The notes under the pieces were generated by a model. It had not been told where the DNA came from. It saw nothing but the letters and a program-made list of their open reading frames with translations, and did not search any database. Of a stretch of DNA of 64,000 nt, positions 25,390-34,278 are shown piece after piece. The stretch is taken from assembly GCA_963724535.1 (NCBI GenBank), contig CAVRVD010000016.1:248001-312000 (forward strand), in the 5' to 3' direction. The translations under genes and the position numbers were made by a program. This stretch comes from JADJPO01 sp963724535. GTDB taxonomy: Bacteria > Actinomycetota > Actinomycetes > Actinomycetales > Kineosporiaceae. Position 1 is the first letter of the stretch, and each line of letters begins with the position of its first letter.

Positions 25390-25977
25390 CTAGGGGGGCG
25401 CAGACAGCTCTGTAATCCTCGTCGGACCCTGACTCGCGTCGCCGGCGGGCCTCCAGGGTGGCATGTTCCGAATCGCCGATGCCGCCAGGCCGAAGAATGC
25501 CACGTCGAAGATCATCTGAACCGTGACGGCGGCGCGGGCCATCTGCCCGGCAGCATGGACGTCACCGAAGCCGACCGTGGTCAGCACGGCCACCGAGAAG
25601 TACAGGGCGTCGACGCGGGTGGTGAGGTCGACGAACTGCTGCGGGTCGCTGCGAGCCAGCGCACTGTAGGCGAGCGCGAAGTAGAGCACGCCCGCGCACA
25701 GGGCCACCACCAGGCCTCGGAGCCGGGCGGTGCCGGTGGCGGCGCGCTGCCGGTAGGCGATCACGCGCCACGTGATCAGGACGCTGATGCCGACCAGACC
25801 CAGGCTGAAGGCCGAGATCACGAGCCAGGGCGCTACCTCACGTGGGCGGGGCAACGGGACGAGGAAGTAGACCAAGGTCATCACGGCCGTGGCAGAGACC
25901 GCCTCTGCAGCAGCGCGCCAGACCCGCCTGCGCACCACCCTCGCCGTCGGCCCTGCCGCGGCGCCGGGGATGGTCAC
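25390..25977 (-). CDS. Two-helix potassium channel-like membrane protein
   Basis: 195 residues. Hydrophobic segments at ~18-40, ~50-72, ~88-110 and ~145-170. A pore loop with the selectivity filter TTVGFGD appears in DALYFSVAVLTTVGFGDV (~133-150), the Ion_trans_2 signature of K+-selective channels. No cytosolic RCK/TrkA domain. GTG at 25977 overlaps the stop of the upstream membrane gene (GTGA), so it is last in a three-gene operon with that gene and YggT. Likely moves K+ across the plasma membrane; gating unknown. Confidence 0.82.
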   Translation of the reverse strand: MTIPGAAAGPTARVVRRRVWRAAAEAVSATAVMTLVYFLVPLPRPREVAPWLVISAFSLGLVGISVLITWRVIAYRQRAATGTARLRGLVVALCAGVLYFALAYSALARSDPQQFVDLTTRVDALYFSVAVLTTVGFGDVHAAGQMARAAVTVQMIFDVAFFGLAASAIRNMPPWRPAGDASQGPTRITELSAPP

Positions 25978-27059
25978 GAGCTCATCTCCCGGTGCGCCAC
26001 GCGGTAGTCGTGGACGGGACGGAACCGGTCGTAGAACGTGACGATCAGGGTGAGCAGCAACAGGAAGAACAGCGTGTGGCCGGCCTCGAGGCGGGGTTCG
26101 CCGGGGAGTAGCCACCGAACCACGACGACGAACACGAGGTTGACGAGTGCGCGGGTGGCGAACGCCAGGGCCAGGCGCTCGATCCCGAGACGGCGACGTG
26201 CCGTGAACAGCCCGACGGCGGAGTTGAAGGCGATGAGGACCGCGACCCCGACCGTGACCTGGGCCGCAGTGGCAGTCATCCCCGGAAGGATCATCGCGAA
26301 GATCGCGCAGACCAGACCGACTAGGACCAGCTTCTCGACGAACGCCGCACCGAACACCGCCCAGTGCCGGCTGACGAACGCCTCCCGCTGCGCCGTCGTG
26401 GCGATCCCGGGTGGCAGCGGGGCGGCCGCGAGCGCGAGCGGGTGGACCGGCGGCGCGACCCTTGGGCGCAGCACCCGATAGGCGACCGCCGCCGCACCGA
26501 GCGCCAACACCGCCAGCACGCTGGCGGCCACCGGGTGGGCGTTGATCTCGTCGGTGGTGTCGAGCTGCGCGATGTGGATCCAGTACTCCTGCGGCAGTTT
26601 GATGAAGATCCAGATCACGACGATGGTGCCGATCACCCCACGACGCGACCACCGGGCCGGATCCCAGCGGGTGCGCACGCTCTCATAGGCGATGAAGAAG
26701 TACTCGAAGGCATTCGTGAAAACCAGCAGCAACCACCGCAGCTGCAGGGCCTCGAAGAGGGCGACACCGACCAGTCGCCAGTAGAACAGGAAGCGCCCCC
26801 CCGAGAACGCCGTCGAGTTGGTCCAGTTACGCATCGTCGCGATCAGAGCGAGCGACAGGTAGAACACATCGAGAGCCTTGTCGTAGCCCTGGTACCAGTC
26901 GAGCTCCATGTCGGTGAAGGCCTGGAACACCGTCTGATCGACACCGTCGACGACCAGGCACACCAGGATCGCCGGCAACGGGAACCGCGGAATCAGGAGC
27001 GGGAACCCCAACCGAGCCAGTACGACGATGAGGAACACCGCGACGTTCGTGGCATTCAC
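25974..27059 (-). CDS. Hypothetical polytopic membrane protein
   Basis: 361 residues with about eight or nine hydrophobic segments (for example NVAVFLIVVLARLGFPLLIP, VIGTIVVIWIFIKLPQEYW, VASVLAVLALGAAAVAYRVL, LVLVGLVCAIFAMILPGMTA). Conserved-looking loops include DMELDWYQGYDKALDVFYLS and TNAFEYFFIAYESVRTRWDP, the latter aromatic and charged. No catalytic motif recognised. GTG at 27059 has GGAGG 10 bases upstream and removes an arginine-rich upstream extension that is not protein-like. Coupled to the channel gene downstream (GTGA), so an accessory role with the channel is possible, as inference. Confidence 0.72.
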   Translation of the reverse strand: MNATNVAVFLIVVLARLGFPLLIPRFPLPAILVCLVVDGVDQTVFQAFTDMELDWYQGYDKALDVFYLSLALIATMRNWTNSTAFSGGRFLFYWRLVGVALFEALQLRWLLLVFTNAFEYFFIAYESVRTRWDPARWSRRGVIGTIVVIWIFIKLPQEYWIHIAQLDTTDEINAHPVAASVLAVLALGAAAVAYRVLRPRVAPPVHPLALAAAPLPPGIATTAQREAFVSRHWAVFGAAFVEKLVLVGLVCAIFAMILPGMTATAAQVTVGVAVLIAFNSAVGLFTARRRLGIERLALAFATRALVNLVFVVVVRWLLPGEPRLEAGHTLFFLLLLTLIVTFYDRFRPVHDYRVAHREMSS

Positions 27060-27090
27060 CAGGCATCGTCCTCCGGCTAACGCTGCACGG

Positions 27091-27690
27091 TCATGGCCCT
27101 GGCCCGGGCTGCGGTTGGCCCGGGGCTCCGGGCGGCGGGTATGCCTGCCCCGCGGCGGGGTAGCCCGGCTGCGCGGCCGCGGGGTAGCCCGGCTGCGCAG
27201 CGCCAGGATAACCCGGCTGTTCGGCCGCTGGGGGGGTCGGCTGGCTGGCGTGCCGTGCCGATTCACGGGTGCGCTGTAGCCGAAGCTGGTCCCGCTCGAT
27301 CCGCTGCGCGAGGCTCTCTCGCCGGTACGTCACCCAGTCGATGAGGCTGTTCACGCCCAGCCCGAGAAGGCCATAGACCAGCATGGCGAACAGGATCGAG
27401 ACGTCCAGCGTGGAGCCCTCTGACGCGGACACCGTGGGGAAGATGCCGCGGAAAGGCTCCATCACGCGGGTCAGCTGGCGGTACACCCACTCGCTGAAGC
27501 CGGCATCCGGGTTGGCGTTGAACAACAGGAGGAAGAACCCGAACACGAGGATGATCATGGACGCGATCACCCACGCATAGGCGAGGTAGGAGACCCCGCG
27601 AGCCGCCGTCGCGAATGCCGATCGTCGGCGCAGGGTGTCCACCTCGCGTTGGATGTCAGCGGCGTCCTCGCGGCCAGTCGGAGTACTCAC
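27091..27690 (-). CDS. YggT-family membrane protein with PGYP repeats
   Basis: 199 residues. Two membrane segments flank the YggT signature, here VYRQLTRVMEPFRGIFP with the PFR motif; the second segment is LFAMLVYGLLGLGVNSLIDW. The cytosolic C-terminus has GYP repeats (PGYPGAAQ, PGYPAAAQ, PGYPAAGQ), from a ~24-bp tandem repeat around 27150-27215, ending Pro/Gly-rich. YggT proteins are linked to osmotic or turgor adaptation and, in other bacteria, to division-site gene clusters. GTG at 27690 follows GGGAG. First gene of the operon with the polytopic protein and channel; a dyad lies 215 bp upstream. Confidence 0.75.
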   Translation of the reverse strand: MSTPTGREDAADIQREVDTLRRRSAFATAARGVSYLAYAWVIASMIILVFGFFLLLFNANPDAGFSEWVYRQLTRVMEPFRGIFPTVSASEGSTLDVSILFAMLVYGLLGLGVNSLIDWVTYRRESLAQRIERDQLRLQRTRESARHASQPTPPAAEQPGYPGAAQPGYPAAAQPGYPAAGQAYPPPGAPGQPQPGPGP

Positions 27691-28055
27691 GGCTCTCCCA
27701 TCGTCATCCCTGGTGGTGCTGAGCGACGTCGGCCGCCTTCGATCCTTCGCGTCGCCAGGCGCCGCGGATCGACGATCGGCGTCGTACCCTTGCGGGCGGC
27801 TGACAACCGACGTCCCGGGACATGGGAGACCGATCGAACCAGCCACGGCAGTCGCCTTTGCCCGTAGCCGCTCTCAACCTAGGACTGCCGCGCGCGTCCC
27901 GACGTCACCCCCTCTGGGTGAACTGCGGACGGCGCACCGAACCCATCCTGAGGACGGTGCCTGTTTGAACGGAGCCGGTCCCGGAGCGTTCTCCAGCGTG
28001 TCCGTCGCCGCGGTCTCGGCCGCCGGGCCGGTGTTCACCATCGGTGAGATTCGCT
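27691..28055. other. Intergenic region with dyad copy 5
   Basis: 365 bp between the YggT operon (minus) and a small plus-strand gene. Apart from the exact dyad at 27905-27921 I see no gene or repeat. It should hold the promoters of both flanking units. Confidence 0.5.
27905..27921. promoter_or_regulatory. CACCC-N5-GGGTG dyad, copy 5 (exact)
   Basis: TCACCC-CCTCT-GGGTGA, a perfect 6-bp dyad between the divergent YggT operon and the small gene at 28056; the radical-SAM maturase starts 500 bp further on. Confidence 0.6.
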
Positions 28056-28322
28056 ATGGCGTTCTCCGCAATGCTCGTCGCCGTCCCCGGGGTCTCGGTC
28101 GGGGCGCCCTTCAGCATGGTGTTGCTCGCCGGCCTCACCGTCGGCACCGGTGCCGTCAACGCCAGCGTGGCCGGCGTCGCCGTCGTCACCGCCTACACCG
28201 TGACGTCGGGCCTGGGCTGGTTCGGGCTACCCGGCGTGGACACGGCCGTCGACCACGGCGAGGGCACCGTCCAGAGCGAGCTGTTCACGGTCGCAGAGGA
28301 CGGCAGACCCCGGGATCGTTGA
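28056..28322 (+). CDS. Small hypothetical membrane or exported protein
   Basis: 88 residues from ATG 28056 (an ATG four codons upstream is an alternative). Codon third positions are almost all G or C, supporting real coding. A long hydrophobic N-terminal half (MLVAVPGVSVGAPFSMVLLA, then Val/Ala/Gly-rich to ~60) gives one or two membrane spans; the C-terminus is short and acidic. No family recognised. Weak GGTGAG ribosome site. Lies between dyad copy 5 and the maturase gene, 100 bp before the latter. Confidence 0.5.
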   Translation: MAFSAMLVAVPGVSVGAPFSMVLLAGLTVGTGAVNASVAGVAVVTAYTVTSGLGWFGLPGVDTAVDHGEGTVQSELFTVAEDGRPRDR

Positions 28323-28359
28323 CGGCCGCAACCGCTCCCGTGTGACGGGGCGTTGGGCG

Positions 28360-28388
28360 TTCCCGGTCCGATGATCTCCTGTTAGCGT
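28360..28388 (+). promoter_or_regulatory. Candidate promoter for the radical-SAM maturase
   Basis: TTCCCG (28360-28365), 17-bp spacer, TAGCGT (28383-28388), about 34 bp before the GTG start. The -10 is reasonable for an actinobacterium; the -35 is weak. Confidence 0.3.
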
Positions 28389-28421
28389 CGATCTCGACCG
28401 TGTGATGGGGAGGTTCGTCTC

Positions 28422-29852
28422 GTGAGCACGTCACCCACTCCGCTGCCCATGCCGACCGTGCGAGGACACGGCAACGACGACGTCGGCGAGCGGGGTTGGT
28501 CGCCGAGAGGCGTCCACATCCTGGCGAAGCCGACCGGGGCGATCTGCAATCTCGGGTGCAGCTACTGCTTCTTCCTGGACAAGGAGGCGCTGTACGAGGG
28601 TGACTGGTTCCACATGTCCGAGGAGATGCTGGAGACCTACATCAGGTCGTTGATCGACGCGCACCGGACGCCCCAGGTCACCGTGGCGTGGCAGGGCGGG
28701 GAACCCACGATGATGGGCCTCGACTTCTACCGCAAGGCGATAGAGCTGCAAGACCGCTACTGCAGGCCGGGCATGTCGTTCCTCAACACGATCCAGACCA
28801 ACGGGACGCTGCTGACCGACGAGTGGTGCGCCTTCCTCGCCGAGCACGGCTTCTTGGTCGGGATCAGCATCGACGGCCCGCGAGAGCTGCACGACGCCTA
28901 CCGGGTGAACAAGCGGGGGAAGGGCACCTTCGACAAGGTGATGCGGGGGCTCCGCCTCCTCCAGAAGCACGGGGTGGAGTACAACGTCCTCACGACCGTC
29001 AACCGCCTCAACGGCGACCACCCGCTGGAGGTGTACCGCTTCCTGCGGGACGAGGCCCACGCGGACTGGATGCAGTTCATCCCGGTGGTGGAACGTGTCG
29101 ATGCGGACGGCGCGCCGGCGGACCTGCGGGGCAGTCACGCCTCGCCGCGGTCGGTCGGTCCCGAGCAGTTCGGAACGTTCCTCACGACGGTGTTCGACGA
29201 GTGGGTGAGCAACGACGTCGGCCGGGTGTTCGTGCAGACCTTCGAGGCGGCGGCGCGGAACTGGGCGGGCATGGAGCAGTCGGGGATGTGCGTCTTCAAC
29301 GAGACCTGCGGGCTCGGTCTCGCGCTCGAGCACAACGGTGACCTGCACTCCTGCGACCATTTCGTCGACCCGGAGTTCCTGCTGGGCAACATCGGTGAGA
29401 ACACGATCGAGGAGTTGGTCGCGAGCCGCCGGCAGTACCAGTTCGGTCAGGACAAGCGGGACTCGCTGCCGCGGTACTGCCTCGAGTGCGATGTGCGATT
29501 CGCCTGTCACGGGGAGTGTCCGAAGAACCGATTCCTCACCACTCCCGATGGCGAGGCGGGTCTGAACTACCTGTGCGCCGGGTTCAAGGACTTCTTCCAC
29601 CATGTCGACGTGCCGATGAAGATCATGATCGGGCTGATGCGCCGCGGTCACCCGGCTGCCGAGGTGATGGCGGTCCTGGCGCGGGAGGGTCAGCCCCTCG
29701 TGGACCACTGGAAGGACGCAGGCCGACCCCACCCGCGAGCCCGCGGCGGTGAGCTGCCCACCTCGCAGCCTCGCGACGTCGGCATCCCCCGCCCACCCGT
29801 CACCACACGAGGACGGCGCGCCGCGGGGAACAGACCCGCGACGACGAGGTGA
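28422..29852 (+). CDS. Anaerobic sulfatase-maturating enzyme (radical SAM/SPASM)
   Basis: 476 residues. anSME uses a radical-SAM [4Fe-4S] cluster plus two auxiliary clusters to convert the sulfatase Cys or Ser to formylglycine without oxygen. Visible: the radical-SAM motif CNLGCSYC (C-x3-C-x2-C, ~42-49), WQGGEPTMMG (SAM-binding GGE), SISIDGP-type strand (GISIDGPRELHDAYR), and a SPASM region with many cysteines (CVFNETCGLGLALEHNGDLH, YCLECDVRFACHGECPKN, YLCAGFKDFF). The last ~45 residues are a basic, Pro/Arg-rich tail not typical of the family. GTG start with GGGAGG upstream. No sulfatase adjoins it; the nearest is 12 kb away, with its own FGE. Confidence 0.92.
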   Translation: MSTSPTPLPMPTVRGHGNDDVGERGWSPRGVHILAKPTGAICNLGCSYCFFLDKEALYEGDWFHMSEEMLETYIRSLIDAHRTPQVTVAWQGGEPTMMGLDFYRKAIELQDRYCRPGMSFLNTIQTNGTLLTDEWCAFLAEHGFLVGISIDGPRELHDAYRVNKRGKGTFDKVMRGLRLLQKHGVEYNVLTTVNRLNGDHPLEVYRFLRDEAHADWMQFIPVVERVDADGAPADLRGSHASPRSVGPEQFGTFLTTVFDEWVSNDVGRVFVQTFEAAARNWAGMEQSGMCVFNETCGLGLALEHNGDLHSCDHFVDPEFLLGNIGENTIEELVASRRQYQFGQDKRDSLPRYCLECDVRFACHGECPKNRFLTTPDGEAGLNYLCAGFKDFFHHVDVPMKIMIGLMRRGHPAAEVMAVLAREGQPLVDHWKDAGRPHPRARGGELPTSQPRDVGIPRPPVTTRGRRAAGNRPATTR

Positions 29853-29948
29853 GGCAGCTCGGGCCACAGCCGAGTTGACGTGCCGCGGGGACGTCGGGCT
29901 GCCGGGCAAGGCGCCGCCAGAATGCGGCTCGTCCAGCCGGGGCTCAGA

Positions 29949-29968
29949 CCCAGGCAGGCGCGCCTGGG
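29949..29968. terminator. Hairpin CCCAGGC-N6-GCCTGGG
   Basis: A perfect 7-bp inverted repeat about 100 bp after the maturase stop and 90 bp before the next gene. Could end the maturase transcript or act as an operator for the next gene. The rest of the 200-bp gap shows nothing else clear. Confidence 0.4.
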
Positions 29969-30055
29969 CCCGAATCATCCTCAACGAGTGATGTTCTCGA
30001 CGGGCCCGGCAGATTCGATGGCGTCATGGGCACCGCGGAGCGAGGGGACCACGAG

Positions 30056-31426
30056 ATGGACAATGGCGACCAGAGCATCGTCGGGGGCGATGCCTCGGAT
30101 CTGGAGCAGCTCAGGGCCGAGCGCGACCGGTTGCGCGCCCAGGTGGAGGCATTGGCCGCTCGCCCGGAGCGGCGCAAGCGGGTTCGTCGGATCGTGACGC
30201 CGGTCCTGGCTGCGCTGGCGGTGGTGACGTTCACGCTTGCCGTGGTGGGGACGTGGGCGCGGGCGACGGCGTTGAACACCGACCAGTACGTGGCCACGGT
30301 GGGGCCTTTGGCGAGTGATCCCCGGGTACAGGAGTACATGGCGGTCGCGATCACCGACGGAGTGTTCGAAGCCGTGGACGTCCAAGCGGTGATCACGACG
30401 TCGGTGGAGCAGGTGTTCCCGGAGCGGGCCGAGATCCTGGCTGGGCCGTTGACCAACGCGGCGAGAGAGGCCGTAAGGGACCAGGTGAGGAACCTGCTGC
30501 AGACCGATGCGTTCCAGCAGTTCTGGGTCGAGGCGAACCAGTTCGCTCACTCGAGGGTGATCGCCGTCCTGAACGGGGAGACTGACACGGTGAGCGCGCA
30601 GGGCGGCAACGTCGTCCTGAACCTGATCCCCTTGGTGAACCTGGCTCTTGCCCAGGTGGGGGGCGTGGCGTCGAGTCTGCTACCCGCCGACGTCACGATC
30701 CCCGAGATTCGGGTTGAGGATGTCCCGGCGCAGGCGGTCGCTCAGTTGGAGCAGGCGCTCGGGGTGAGCCTGCCTGCCGACTTCGGTTCCATCGTGGTCT
30801 TCCAGTCCGACGCGCTGCCGGCAGCGCGGACGGCGGTGCGCCAGTTCGATCGGTTCACGCTCCTTCTCGTGCCGTTGTGGTTGGTCCTGGTGGCGGCTGC
30901 ACTGTGGCTATCGCCCCGCCGGCGTCGCACGCTGATCCAGATACTCGTCGGGTCGGCTTTGGGGGTGGTCCTGGTCCGCCGGACGGCGCTGGCCTCGCAG
31001 GGCTACCTGCTCGATCAGGTCAAGCCGGAGAACCGGTCGGTGGTCGCCGCGGTGAGCGACCAGGTGAACCTCAGCCTGCTCAGCTACACCGGTGTCCTGC
31101 TGTCCGTCACGGTGGCGGTCCTGGTCGTCACGTTGCTGACCGCGCCCTACCGGTGGGCAGTGCGGCTGCGTACCTGGGTCGCCGACCTCGGCCGGGCCCT
31201 CGCCGGAGCCTCCGAGGGCGTGGGCCGTGAGCCGGTGGTGGCCTGGGTGCGCGAACACCGTGACGCGTTGCTGATCGGCGGAGCCGCGGTCGGGGCAGTC
31301 GTCCTGGTCCTCGTGGACCTCTCCTTCGTCTGGTTCCTGACGGTCGTGGCCGTCGTCGCGCTGTTCGAGCTGGCTGTGTTCCGGACCGCCACGACCGCGG
31401 CCAACGAGAGGCCGGCACCGGTGTGA
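30056..31426 (+). CDS. Hypothetical membrane protein with N-terminal coiled coil
   Basis: 456 residues. A short N-terminal coiled coil (LEQLRAERDRLRAQVEALAA, ~12-31) precedes a basic patch and the first membrane span (~48-72). A long probably extracytoplasmic region (~75-255) with regular helices (ALNTDQYVATVGPLASDPRV, EQVFPERAEIL) is followed by spans at ~268-288, ~294-312, ~338-362, ~402-420 and ~425-442. No catalytic motif. Similar proteins are widespread in actinobacteria without known function. ATG 30056 is preferred because GAGGGG lies upstream; ATG 30026 is possible. Confidence 0.72.
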   Translation: MDNGDQSIVGGDASDLEQLRAERDRLRAQVEALAARPERRKRVRRIVTPVLAALAVVTFTLAVVGTWARATALNTDQYVATVGPLASDPRVQEYMAVAITDGVFEAVDVQAVITTSVEQVFPERAEILAGPLTNAAREAVRDQVRNLLQTDAFQQFWVEANQFAHSRVIAVLNGETDTVSAQGGNVVLNLIPLVNLALAQVGGVASSLLPADVTIPEIRVEDVPAQAVAQLEQALGVSLPADFGSIVVFQSDALPAARTAVRQFDRFTLLLVPLWLVLVAAALWLSPRRRRTLIQILVGSALGVVLVRRTALASQGYLLDQVKPENRSVVAAVSDQVNLSLLSYTGVLLSVTVAVLVVTLLTAPYRWAVRLRTWVADLGRALAGASEGVGREPVVAWVREHRDALLIGGAAVGAVVLVLVDLSFVWFLTVVAVVALFELAVFRTATTAANERPAPV

Positions 31427-31453
31427 ACCTCGGCAGGGAATGACCCTCCGGTT

Positions 31454-32170
31454 CTACCCGATGTGGTCGGTCGCGATGAGGGCTGCGGTGTAAGCGAGGC
31501 TGTTGGTGGCGGTGTGGGCGAGGATCGGCGCCATGAGGCTGCGGGCCCACACCCGCAGCGCGGCGAAGATGAGCCCGGCGAGGGTGGTGACGGCCACCGT
31601 GCCCACCACCGCACCGGCCACGACGAACGGGGAACCGTCGGTCGTCCTCCAGGCGGGCAGGATGTGCCACAGGCCGAACAGGACCGAGGTGGCGATTATG
31701 GCCGTCCTGGGTGGGTGGTGGCGCAGGAGGACGGCGAGGATGACGCCGCGGAACAGGGTCTCCTCGAAGACCGCCGTACCGAGTGGGATCTGGACCAGCG
31801 GCACGAACCAGCGGTCGAAGGCCGAGGCGGGGCGAACCGCCTCGGCCTCCAGGACGGCTTCTGCCGCGGGGATGACGAGTGCGACGGCCAGCCCGGCGGC
31901 CACCACGGCCGCCGACGCCAGGCCGACGGCCAGGCCGCGGAGGATCCTGTCCCGGTGCAGCCCAAGCTCATCCCAGCTCAGCCCGTTCGTCCGGGCGAGG
32001 GCCACGAGCGCGGCGGCGACGGCGAGATTGGCCGGTACCTCCCAACGGCCGGGCAGCACGAGGTGCCCGATCAGGTTCCACGCCGCGGCAATCACCACCA
32101 CGGCGACGAGCAGTCGTCGCACAGGGCGCGCGGATCGCTCGTCGAGATCCGGCGGGCGGGAACGCGTCAC
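31454..32170 (-). CDS. CPBP-family intramembrane glutamic/metallo protease
   Basis: 238 residues, about seven membrane spans. The CPBP (Abi, PF02517) motifs are present: motif 1 FEETLFRGVI (EExxxR), motif 2 FGLWHILP (FxxxH), and motif 3 ILAHTATNSLAY (HxxxN/B-type). Members include CAAX-prenyl-type proteases and bacteriocin-immunity proteins. GTG start with GGAGG eight bases upstream. Ends 28 bp from the convergent membrane-protein gene; the alpha/beta-hydrolase gene lies upstream on the same strand with a 54-bp gap, so they may be cotranscribed. Confidence 0.87.
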   Translation of the reverse strand: MTRSRPPDLDERSARPVRRLLVAVVVIAAAWNLIGHLVLPGRWEVPANLAVAAALVALARTNGLSWDELGLHRDRILRGLAVGLASAAVVAAGLAVALVIPAAEAVLEAEAVRPASAFDRWFVPLVQIPLGTAVFEETLFRGVILAVLLRHHPPRTAIIATSVLFGLWHILPAWRTTDGSPFVVAGAVVGTVAVTTLAGLIFAALRVWARSLMAPILAHTATNSLAYTAALIATDHIG

Positions 32171-32224
32171 GACGGAATCCTCCCGGGAATCGCTCGTCGA
32201 GGGCCAAGGCGGCCGGCCGTTCGG

Positions 32225-33949
32225 CTACTTCTTGTGGCCGATGATGTCCCGCAGTCCTGTGGTGTCGTCACCGGTCCAGCCTTGGGGTGGGTAGATCGCC
32301 GCCCACGCGTCTACTGGGTTGGCCCCGTACACATGACCATGACCGGCTGGGACGCCGGTGGAGAACGCCAGATCGGCCGCGGTCTGCCAGAACGTGATGA
32401 TCGGCACCCAGAACATCTCCCGGGATACGTCCGGTCCGCGGGGGTCGTCGAGCCACTCGGGCGACCTCCACAGCAGGGACGGTTTCCAGTAGGTGATCGG
32501 ATCCGACGAGTTCTGTAGGTACACGATCCGTGAGGGCGTCCACGGGCCCGGCGGTTCCTGCAGATCGGCCGGCATGACCGCGAACCGGACGTGTTGCCCG
32601 CCGCCGTACACCGGACGCCACACCGGGCTCCCCGGCTCACGGTCGTCGCTCAGGCCGTTGTGGATCACGTTCTGGAACACCGGGCCGGCCAGCAGGACAC
32701 CGTCCGTTCTGGCGATCATGTCGTCGATGCCGGCGAACGCGGACTCCGTTCCGAACGAGCCGAGGCTCTCCCCGAACAGCAGCAGCTTGGGCCGGGCGTC
32801 CTGCGGCAGCTGCGACCACCGCTGGTACACAGCGTTGATCACGCCGGCACCGGCGTCCGCGGCCTTCTGCTGGTCGACCAGGAAGGAGATCCAGCTGGGC
32901 AGGTAGGAGTACTGCAGGGAGACCAGGGCGGTGTCGCCCCCGTGCATGTACTCCAGCGGATCCGATGCCCGTGGGTCCACCCAGCCCGTTCCGGTGGTGG
33001 TGAACACCGCCAGCACGTCGCGGTCCCAGGCGCCCGCGCGGTCGAGCTCCTTCAGCGCGAGGTTGACTTGCCCCTCCACCGTGTTCGCCGACCTCAGCCC
33101 CACGTAGACCCGAATCGGCTGTTGGGCCGTCTGTCCCGTGAACGCCGAGATCTGCTCGACCGTGGGCCCGTTCCCCACGAAGTCCCGACCCTTGACGCCG
33201 AGGCTGTCCCACGGCACCACCGAGTCCGGGCTGCCGGAGCGTTCTGGGGCGGTCGGCCGTTCGATCCCTTCGGAGGTGCCGTCGTTGACCACGGAGAACG
33301 ACTGGTTCAGCGCGCTCACGAGCGGGTTGAGCACGAATCCCTGGATGAAGCCGATCACGATGACCGTGGTGAAGCCGAGCCCGACCGGGACCGAGACGAC
33401 CCGCGGCAGCACCCGGTCGATGAGGCCGACGAGGCCCCGGCCGAGGGCTCGGATCAGGCGGGAGATGACCAGCACCAGGTAGCCCACGATGACCGAGACG
33501 GCCAGGATCGCCCCCCATGTCCAGGCGGCTTGACCCGGCATGCCCATCAGGTCACGGACGACCCCCTGCCAGCGGCCGCCCAGGAAGAGGGACAGCGGCA
33601 GCAGCACGACGGCCGCACCCAGTACGACCCACCAGGCGATGCGCTTCGTGCCCGCCCCCGGCTCGCTCGTGATCACCTTGCGTAGGCCCGCGGACACCGC
33701 GCTGCCCAGCCCGTAACCGATCACCGCGGTGACTCCGGCGATCGCCCCCTGCAGCACGATCGCCCGTGGCAACAGTGACGGGGTGAACGACAGGCAGAAG
33801 AACACCAGCGCCCCGGCCAGACCCCCGAACGGGAGGCGCCGCCAGAACACCCACCGCAAATGAGCGCCCCACGTCCGTCTCGTCGGCGCGGCGGCGTCGC
33901 CTGACACAACGTCCGGGGGCCCGGCGGACCGAGCGGGTGGCTGGGTCAT
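32225..33949 (-). CDS. Membrane-anchored alpha/beta-hydrolase (Abhydrolase_9 family)
   Basis: 574 residues. The N-terminal ~220 residues hold four or five membrane spans (FGGLAGALVFFCLSFTPSLL, IAWWVVLGAAVVLLPLSLFL, AILAVSVIVGYLVLVISRLI, VPVGLGFTTVIVIGFIQGFV). The C-terminal half is an alpha/beta-hydrolase domain with the nucleophile elbow GESLGS (LLLFGESLGSFGTESAFAGI) and a late histidine in AGHGHVYG. This two-part layout matches PF15420/PF10081, common in actinobacteria as putative lipid or envelope hydrolases; no substrate is established. ATG preceded by GGAAGGA. Confidence 0.87.
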   Translation of the reverse strand: MTQPPARSAGPPDVVSGDAAAPTRRTWGAHLRWVFWRRLPFGGLAGALVFFCLSFTPSLLPRAIVLQGAIAGVTAVIGYGLGSAVSAGLRKVITSEPGAGTKRIAWWVVLGAAVVLLPLSLFLGGRWQGVVRDLMGMPGQAAWTWGAILAVSVIVGYLVLVISRLIRALGRGLVGLIDRVLPRVVSVPVGLGFTTVIVIGFIQGFVLNPLVSALNQSFSVVNDGTSEGIERPTAPERSGSPDSVVPWDSLGVKGRDFVGNGPTVEQISAFTGQTAQQPIRVYVGLRSANTVEGQVNLALKELDRAGAWDRDVLAVFTTTGTGWVDPRASDPLEYMHGGDTALVSLQYSYLPSWISFLVDQQKAADAGAGVINAVYQRWSQLPQDARPKLLLFGESLGSFGTESAFAGIDDMIARTDGVLLAGPVFQNVIHNGLSDDREPGSPVWRPVYGGGQHVRFAVMPADLQEPPGPWTPSRIVYLQNSSDPITYWKPSLLWRSPEWLDDPRGPDVSREMFWVPIITFWQTAADLAFSTGVPAGHGHVYGANPVDAWAAIYPPQGWTGDDTTGLRDIIGHKK

Positions 33950-34278
33950 GCTTCGATGTCCTTCCTGGTCAACGGATGCGTGCGCACGCGCCTGCCCCTA
34001 CTCGACCTGACCGCGCATGCCGCGAGAGCCTACGCGGGCCTTCCGTGCGCCGGCTTCCCCCGTTGGGGGCGATTCCGCCGGCGACTACCACACCACGTTC
34101 ACAGGCGGGCAGATCGTCCGGCACATGCGACACGAGCACCCCACCACGTCCGCCGCTTCGGGGGCCTCGTCGCTCGTCGTGCGGGTTTCGCCGGTGGGCC
34201 GCCCTGAGCACCCGACCAACCGGGACGAGTGGGCGTTTCGAAGTCGACCGGACCTCCCGGTGCAGGTTCACTTCGGCC
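33950..34278. other. Intergenic region between divergent genes
   Basis: 329 bp between the alpha/beta-hydrolase gene and the Vps62-like gene. It holds a small hairpin CCCCC-GTT-GGGGG near 34057-34069. I see no gene, RNA or dyad copy here. Confidence 0.35.
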
